Assembly: GCA_025331125.1 (NCBI GenBank) | Contig: JAOALB010000335.1 | Span: 1 to 16,446 of the forward strand | Reading direction: 5' to 3' | DNA: 16,446 bases | DNA from: Mycogone perniciosa | Lineage: Eukaryota > Ascomycota > Sordariomycetes > Hypocreales > Hypocreaceae | Shown here: piece by piece, positions 11,028-16,446 of the stretch | Layout: each line of letters opens with the position of its first letter | How positions within the stretch are numbered: position 1 is the first letter of the stretch | Translations under genes and position numbers: made by a program | The notes under the pieces: generated by a model | What the model was told of the DNA's origin: nothing | The model's database searches: none | What the model saw: the letters and a program-made list of their open reading frames with translations, nothing else

Positions 11028-13680
11028 TTAAAGCTTAAAAGAGGATATAGTTAAGTAAAAGGATTATTTATATAGTAAACTAATTGCCCTTTTTATCTAA
11101 TATCTAGCAAATGATAGCTCTTTTATAAAGTTATCTTTATACTTTCATAGTATTTTATGCTTTTTTTCTAGCTTTAATTATTTAAGTTAATATAGCTTAA
11201 AGTTTAAAGGCCGCAAAACTTAGCCTATTTAAAATTAATAATTATAATATTACTAGTATCTATATTATAAAGTATATTATATATCTTGGTATTATAATAT
11301 AGGACTTGAAATTTATAAAGTTACTTTAAGGCTTTAATAGTTTTATTAAAAAGATTTACTTTTAATAGTTTATTTAAAATAATTAAATAAAGGTTTCTTA
11401 ACTTAGCTTAAAAGTATAAAATAGGTATATATACTATAGTTATAGTAGTAAAGTAAAACTAAGTTTATACTATTAAAGTATATAAAGATATACTTCCCTT
11501 AAATTACTTAAAGTTAATTATATATTTTATTTTTATATTAAAGAAAGGTATAGTTTATACCTTTTACGCCTTTTATAATTAATATATAGCTATAAGATAA
11601 TAGCTGTAGCTTAAAAAGAGACCCTTATAAACTAGTTAAATAAAGTAGTATATAATTTATATTATAGCTTTAATTTATAGTAAACTAGGTTTAAAGTAGT
11701 TAAAGAAATTTAAGTTAACTAATATACCTTTTTCTATAATCATTTATATTTAGGCAGTTTTTGTTTAATAATTTACTATATACTAAACCTAAAAGGCATT
11801 TTTATATATAGAATAACTGGCTTTATATAGTTAATATAGTTTTTTAATACTGGCTTTGTTTTGTATTAGTATTATAACTAGAAGTCCTTTTTATTAATAG
11901 TGCCGCTTCTTTAATTTAGTAAAAGGGGCAAGTTAAATAAATAGTAAGAGAAAGGGGACCTTTGTCCTTATTAGTTGATACTGGATAGGTATTGTCTAAT
12001 AGCTTATATCTGGAACAGGTTTAAATTAATAAGCGTTTAAATCCTTTCTAGCGCTAGGCCTTATAGGGGGGATTTTTTAGTAATTTAGGTTTTTAATCCT
12101 TTAAAGAGATAGTATACAAGATATTATTAACCTTTATAGCTTAAGTATTAAGCCTTTCAGCTTTATTATACTATACTTTAGGCAGTAGTCTCGCTTTAAA
12201 AGCTTGGAGGATAAAAGTAACGACCTATATAATAGCTATACAATAAAGTCTTGTTTTATTATTATCCTATATATCTAGTTTTAGTATATATATTAAAAAG
12301 TATATAGTAAAGGTATTATTAGGGATATATAGGAAAATAAAGGTTTACTTTATATATATATATAACTATATTAAATACCTTTATTAATTATATAAAAGAA
12401 AAGCTAGGTAATTATAGCAGTAAAGAGTTATTTAATATTAAAGGCAAAGCCTTTACTTTTTTAATTAATTATATTATATTCCAGTTAAATTTTTACTTTA
12501 AGCCCTTTAATAACTTTATTAATAGTTAATTTATATAGTGCTTTATACTTAATAGTAAATACTATAATACTTTAGCCTTTTAAAGTTTTATATATATAGA
12601 ATTAATTTATTTAGTTCCCTTTTCCTTTTACTTTATAATATTTTTTATAAGCTAATATTTTAAAAGTTAAAGTTAAAGCTATAAAAAAAGTATTATATTT
12701 ATTAAGATTTATATTATTTATAAACTTAAAAATTAAATTAATAGGATTTTTAAGATTTATATAGCTTTTAAATATTATTATTCCTTTAAAGTTAATAGTA
12801 TTTTATATTAATAGATTATTAAATACTCTTTTTACTAACTGCTTAACTATATTTTTAATAGTATCCCTTTTAATATATTATAACCTATTTTTACTATTAA
12901 TTAAGTAAAATAAAGATTTAATATAATATAATAAATAAAGAGATAGGAATAGGTATTAAAATAAAAAAGGGGTGCTAATTAAAAGTTAATTTTAGGTCTT
13001 TTTTTATAAGGTTAGAAACTCTTTTTAAGGAATAATTTATTTAAAGTATAGTTAGCTAGTTAAATTAATTAGGGCGCGTTATATAATTAAACTGCATTCT
13101 ATTACCACTTTAATAGCAATATTAATTAAATAGTAAACTTTAATATATTAAAGGAGGGTCTGTAACTGTGATTTAATAAATAGTTTTTTAACTTGTTTGC
13201 GTTGGCGCTGCTTTTTTAAAGTATAATGCTTTATTTCCTTGCGCTTTTGTTGCTTTTCCTTGCGCTTCTGTTATTCCGCTAATACATAACGCTCTGTTTC
13301 CTCGCGCCTTTATTGCTCTTCCTTATGCTTCTGTTGCTTTTCCTCGCGCTTCTGTTACTTTTCCTCGCGCTTTTATTACCCTTTTTTACGCTTCTGTTAT
13401 TCCGCTAATGCACGACGCTCTGCTTCCTTGCGCCTTTATTACTCTTCCTTACGCTTCTATTATTCCGCCAATATATAACGCTCTGCTTTTTTGCGTTTCT
13501 GTTATTCCTCCTAGAGTAATTATTGTAGATCTTTAATATCGTTTATTCTAGATTGTTTATTTAGTGTAATAAGTCTGAAAATAGTTACTTCGGGCTTTAT
13601 AAAGGCAAGGCTTTTCTAGAATTATTTAAAAAGAACAGAAAGTATATATTTTGGTTTTTAGTACTTACAATTAACGCCCT
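11028..13680 (-). pseudogene. Relic of a fungal repeated gene with coiled coil and protein-kinase-like domain
   Basis: Read on the minus strand with at least two frame slips. The N-terminus (about 13680-13170) is a Gln/Lys/Arg/Glu coiled coil. Next comes a block at 13150-13010 where TLLxYI..., SLIIQ..NLT and IIPxKEF align, by memory, with the family's TLPxYLEACH..SLTTQGxTTNP..RIIPWDDF. After a poorly readable middle, GFKRL at about 12030-12050 starts a polar linker. KCLLGLVY follows near 11775-11795, where the family has a CTQKCLLGL motif. The kinase-like lobe then gives IIKG near 11565, KNKIYNQLQVIQGKYI near 11490-11535, YTYFILLS, and NFK near 11235 where DFE/DFG stands, and ends with KDNFIKEL near 11110-11130. 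The frame closes at 11028-11030. The active Asp is Asn. The family is abundant in filamentous ascomycete genomes; its role is unknown to me. Identification is from remembered motifs, not a search. Confidence 0.7.
13170..13520 (-). repeat. 21-bp (heptad) tandem repeat encoding the coiled coil
   Basis: On the plus strand, near-repeats of a word like CTTGCGCTTCTGTTGCTTTTC recur every 21 bp through this stretch, with a longer 63-bp period marked by a GCxxTAxxxxxCGCTCT interlude. On the minus strand they encode heptads such as QKRKEEQ and LAEQQKRK. Most in-frame stops are TAA or TAG at positions where sister units have CAA or CAG. CpG in the units is largely kept while CpA is lost, showing the RIP preference within one array. 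Confidence 0.8.
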
Positions 13681-14040
13681 ACTTAGCGCATATATACTTA
13701 TATCTTTATATTAAAATAGCTATAAATAATCAAGATAGCCTATTAGAATAGCTAGATTATATATATAGGAAATTAAATTAATAGAAAAAAATATAAAAAA
13801 GAGTACTATTTAATAAAAGTAAAACTGCCTTATTTTAATTAATTTCACTAAATAGCTTTAAAGTAAACTAAATATCTATTATAAGCTAAAAAGCTGCTAT
13901 ATATAGAAAGTTAATAAATTATTATTAATAATAGTTAAGCTTTTAATATTAAGATAGATATATATACTATATATATATACTAGCTAAAGTTACCCTTTCA
14001 GGTATATACTCCTAAGTTAATACTAAGATAAAGCGTAAAT
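13681..14040. other. AT-rich gene-free stretch
   Basis: No domain recognised on either strand. It holds a TA-rich microsatellite-like tract at about 13958-13980. It would contain the promoter side of the kinase-like relic, but no signal survives. Confidence 0.4.
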
Positions 14041-15072
14041 CGCAATAGGGTATAATAAGAAAGCGGCAGCCATTAACTATCCTCTGACTGCAGGATATTA
14101 TTCTCCTTTTAGGGGAAATAACCATTATAGGCCTATAGTTTATAAACAGACAATACTTATTGTTAACTGTTGGACTTTTATTTGCCTGTTTTGTGCGAAG
14201 GATAAATCCTAGCGGCTAAAAGTCGATAAATAAACAATATCCATTTTTGGACTTTAAGAGCGAAGTGGGCAAGTCGACACTGAGAGGATCTTTGGCATTT
14301 ATATACATATATACTGTATATATATATCATTTATTCGATTTCATCAAGTCGTTATGTAGACCCAAAGGCCTGACTAATCGAATGGCTAGTGTTCCTGTGA
14401 TCCGATCTGAAACGCGCAAGAGATATTGAACCAACAGACATGTCGGGATTCTGCTTACAAGAATCGGGCAGAAGGATCCCACCAGTGATGACCAGATACT
14501 TCTCGGCGTTGGGAAAGCGAGGTGTAATCTCTCGGGTCTCGACCGCGGACTGTTGGCTGTGTGGGCAAGGTAGTAACCAAAGACGAACGTAGCTGACACT
14601 ACAGTATGGTCTGTGCCTCGCTGGTATAGAAGGGGACATTTGTCCAGCTTCTTCATTTGTTGCATTTTGTAGCTGAGTCGCGAGTGATATCTGTGGATTT
14701 TCGAGTCTGCGCGATATAGGGAAGGAGCAGACTGGAATTGGACCAGGCGTAGGTACCAGCATTTGCGATGAAATCTCGGCCATTTTTGTCCGCTCTCTGT
14801 TTGTCACGCTGAAAATGACCAAGTGATAAAACCTCAGGCGAACATAAAACGGTGGGGACGCAACACACGAAGCTCAGATCCTTAGAACTGTATTGCCTCA
14901 GAGCAGACATCGCCTTTATAACTTGCAGAGCCTTACTCTGGGAAAATGCGACTACAGCAATGTCTGGAATGCTGTACAGAGAGCGAAATCAGTGTCCGAT
15001 TTGTATATTTAGAAACGCGCTAGGCACGGATCAGGCTGCTGCCTGCTGTAGCTAGTTCTATTGAATGACGCT
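14041..15072. other. Base-balanced island without a recognised gene
   Basis: Composition shifts abruptly from about 80 percent AT to near balance between 14040 and 14250, and RIP-like stops disappear. Several overlapping open frames exist, the longest being 156 codons on the minus strand (14352-14822) with overlapping 112- and 85-codon frames. None shows a motif I recognise and none clearly dominates, so I do not call a gene. A (TA)n-type tract lies at 14298-14332. It may be surviving native sequence or part of a decayed gene with introns. Confidence 0.45.
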
Positions 15073-15267
15073 TCATTGTTGGAAGTAAGCCCCGTCATCT
15101 TCTAGTTTACCACCAGCAACAGCACCAGAGACTTTGGCGATGATGTCCGCCGGCCCTTCATTCGCGCTTTGCATGTGGCTCATGCGAGGCGCGCGACGCT
15201 CGCCTTTGACTTCTGCGCCGATGGCTGCGGCTGTCGCCTTCAGCGGATGCTGGCGAGGGTCGAGCTG
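15073..15267 (-). pseudogene. Exon-like 64-codon open frame, 3' end of an unidentified gene
   Basis: On the minus strand an open frame runs from a CAG at 15265-15267 to TGA at 15073-15075. Codons end largely in G or C and the product looks protein-like: an Ala-rich segment, a basic stretch KGERRAPR, then MSHMQSANEGPADIIAKV and a C-terminal KLEDDGAYFQQ. A TGA lies directly upstream in frame, and the bases before CAG could form an AG splice acceptor, so it may be a last exon. The first internal Met is residue 29. The expected upstream exon is not seen before the SINE starts at 15361, so the gene may be truncated. I do not recognise the family. The plus-strand frame over the same bases is a shadow. 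Confidence 0.4.
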
Positions 15268-15369
15268 GTTTCAATTCTCTCTCATCCTATGTACCTTCTA
15301 TGGTAGATATTTGTGGTATAAGTAGCTTAAAATAGGCTTTGTGGTCCTTGAGCCTGTGCAGGGGCTGTG

Positions 15370-15424
15370 TGGCGCAGTGGTCAAGCTTACAGGTGGCTTA
15401 GAGAAAAAAGTCGCAGGTTCGATA
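15370..15424 (+). promoter_or_regulatory. Internal pol III promoter (A and B boxes) of the SINE
   Basis: The A box TGGCGCAGTGG fits TRGCNNAGYNGG closely. The B box GGTTCGATA fits GGTTCGANNCC except for its last two bases, which are AA. The boxes are about 35 bp apart, normal for a tRNA promoter. Confidence 0.65.
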
Positions 15425-15596
15425 AAGAGACCCCTCTCTAAGTCCCTTGGCAGTTATTGGATAGCTATTAGCTAGCGCAATAAGAAAAACACAAAAACCA
15501 GGTTTTTCCCCTTCTTGAGAAGTCTTTTTCCCTTATATTAGCTTGCTGATATAAAAATTATGTATCTTTACTTTGTAAATTGAAACTCAGTGAACA

Positions 15597-15610
15597 GCGA
15601 CGTTAGTCGC
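15597..15610 (+). other. Conserved 3' hairpin of the SINE (copy 1)
   Basis: GCGAC, loop GTTA, GTCGC. Copy 2 has GCGGC, loop GCAA (a GNRA tetraloop), GCCGC at 16412-16425 on the minus strand. An A-T pair in one copy is a G-C pair in the other, so pairing is kept despite substitution. Confidence 0.6.
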
Positions 15611-15690
15611 CGGCTCCTGACGTCCCATTGCCCATAAGGGATTTATGTAACTAAGTTACTTAGTGGACGTAAATAATAAAACAAACAAAC

Positions 15691-15905
15691 ATAATATACT
15701 TAATAATATTTAAAATATAGCCAATAGTTTAAGTATATACTATATAACCCTTGAGGGTTGGGGTTAGGGTTACATATATAGAAATTTAAGTCCATATAAT
15801 TTACCCGCTTATTTTAATAGGAAAAATAAAAAGGCTAAATAAAACCTTTAAAGCCTATATTTAAAAGGTATATATATAAAAATTAAAATACTAGCTTAAA
15901 TTTAG
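15691..15905. other. Short AT-rich patch next to the SINE
   Basis: The sequence returns to RIP-like AT-richness for about 215 bp between the SINE tail and balanced DNA. No gene. It contains the telomere-like repeat at 15746-15772. Confidence 0.4.
15746..15772 (+). repeat. Interstitial telomere-like repeat with inverted unit
   Basis: The order is AACCCT, TG, AGGGTT, GGGGTT, AGGGTT, A. Three G-strand units of the TTAGGG type follow one C-strand unit, which forms a 6-bp palindrome around TG. It is too short and internal to be a telomere. Confidence 0.65.
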
Positions 15906-16320
15906 GTCTTGGACTTTTTCAATACATTTCAATGCACTGGTCCCAATTCGGAATAGTCTAGATACACTATGCTGCAAGTACTCAGCTGGTCACGACTTGA
16001 CCAGTCTCCTTTGAAACCAACCTTTGTATAAAAGAGTGATTACCACGGAAAGTGTGATGACTTACACGCTCACCACGCTAAGGACCTTGATTACCACCTT
16101 AATTACCACACTACCGCAGTAATCACAGCAGCGCATACAAAATGGGGTTTAAGAGAATCTCGATATGTTCATGGCAATGTTGATGTATATGACCGTCTGC
16201 GCACTGTCATGATTGCTCATATCCAGCTGCTGGTCAGAGATGGGAGTGGTGCCTTGTAGTGACTCAGCAATTATCCCGTCATTTGGCAACAGTGGCCATT
16301 ATATAGTGACCTGCCCTCGG
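15906..16320. other. Base-balanced stretch between SINE copies, no gene recognised
   Basis: No convincing open frame. It holds three ATTACCAC words (near 16040, 16090 and 16102) and the inverted pair GTGATTAC (16036-16043) and GTAATCAC (16119-16126), which could be the ends of a very small non-autonomous element or chance. A GTATAAAAG word lies at 16026-16034. Confidence 0.35.
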
Positions 16321-16446
16321 TTTGTTTGTTTGTTTGTTTGTTTTATTATTTACGTCCACTAAGTAAGCCAGTTACACAAATCCCTTATGGGCAATAGGAC
16401 GTCAGGAGCCGGCGGCTTGCGCCGCTGTTCGCTGAGTTTCAATTTA
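16321..16446 (-). mobile_element. tRNA-derived SINE, copy 2 (3' end only, cut by window edge)
   Basis: The reverse complement of copy 1's 3' region. It begins on the plus strand with (TTTG)5 TTTT, the complement of an (AAAC)n tail longer than that of copy 1. It then runs through the same body, including the GCGGC-GCAA-GCCGC hairpin, up to the window edge. Ten differences over 115 aligned bases, eight of them transitions. The tRNA-like head would lie beyond 16446. Confidence 0.8.

Larger units (their letters stand above)
15361..15690 (+). mobile_element. tRNA-derived SINE, copy 1
   Basis: The 5' end resembles a tRNA: GGGGCTG start, an A box TGGCGCAGTGG at 15370-15380 and a B box GGTTCGATA at 15416-15424, the internal RNA polymerase III promoter. 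After the B box, tRNA folding is lost (GAGACCCC only partly pairs with the start). A body of about 240 bp without a gene follows, and the end is an A-rich tail with ACAAACAAAC at 15681-15690. The last 115 bp match a second inverted copy at 16332-16446 with 10 differences by my count. No clear target duplication is visible. SINEs are non-coding and rely on a LINE for movement. Confidence 0.75.

Noticed and set aside
13148..13165. Gypsy polypurine tract plus LTR start (AAAGGAGGGTC then TGTAACTG)
   Set aside because: It looked like an LTR junction on the plus strand, but the minus-strand reading frame of the kinase-like relic passes straight through it, so the resemblance is probably chance.
13170..13520. 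CRISPR-like repeat array
   Set aside because: The 21-bp units are contiguous with no unique spacers and encode heptads; the context is eukaryotic.
13170..13680. C-terminal coiled coil of a Fot1/pogo transposase
   Set aside because: Considered first, but the sequence downstream on the same strand matches the kinase-like family, and no DDE domain was seen upstream.
14852..15055. 67-codon plus-strand open frame
   Set aside because: No motif, no codon bias and overlaps other random frames.
15134..15325. 63-codon plus-strand open frame
   Set aside because: It is the shadow of the more coding-like minus-strand frame 15073-15267.
15361..15434. Functional tRNA gene
   Set aside because: The A and B boxes are present but the T-arm and acceptor stem do not pair, and SINE body sequence follows; it is a SINE head.

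Overview
The window reads as a repeat-rich, AT-rich compartment of a filamentous ascomycete (Pezizomycotina-type) genome. Almost every recognisable gene is a transposon or repeated-family relic. The relics carry C-to-T and G-to-A transitions, a flood of TpA, and Gln/Trp codons turned into TAA/TAG, which is the signature of repeat-induced point mutation (RIP). No intact protein-coding gene is convincingly present, and I cannot name the species.

Layout. (1) 1-2500, + strand: very decayed Ty3/gypsy pol with reverse transcriptase and RNase H. It is cut by (2) a complete Ty1/copia element on the - strand, 2501-9021. This element has two 581-bp LTRs, a 5-bp target duplication (AAATT), a half-tRNA-iMet-type primer site, a polypurine tract and decayed gag, protease, integrase, RT and RNase H. 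(3) 9027-9880: the gypsy resumes with its integrase, then is cut again by (4) a 581-bp solo LTR of the same copia family in the opposite orientation (9881-10461). (5) 10462 to about 10745: probable gypsy integrase tail. (6) About 11028-13680, - strand: relic of a large fungal kinase-like repeated gene with a 21-bp-periodic coiled-coil N-terminus. (7) About 14040-15360: a base-balanced island holding a 64-codon exon-like open frame on the - strand (15073-15267). (8) 15361-15690: a tRNA-derived SINE. (9) 15691-15905: a small AT-rich patch with an inverted telomere-like repeat (TTAGGG type). (10) 15905-16320: balanced sequence of unknown nature. (11) 16321-16446: the 3' end of a second SINE copy, facing the first.

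History inferred: the gypsy element is oldest and most mutated, and the copia element and the LTR inserted into it later. The two copia LTRs differ at 44 of 581 sites by my hand count, 43 of them transitions. Catalytic acidic residues of the integrases and RTs, and of the gypsy RNase H, are mostly lost by G-to-A changes (Asp to Asn, Glu to Lys). The SINEs and the 14-15.4 kb island largely escaped this mutation. The main value of the window is the nested stratigraphy of dead elements, the kinase-like relic, and the SINE pair with a shared 3' hairpin.
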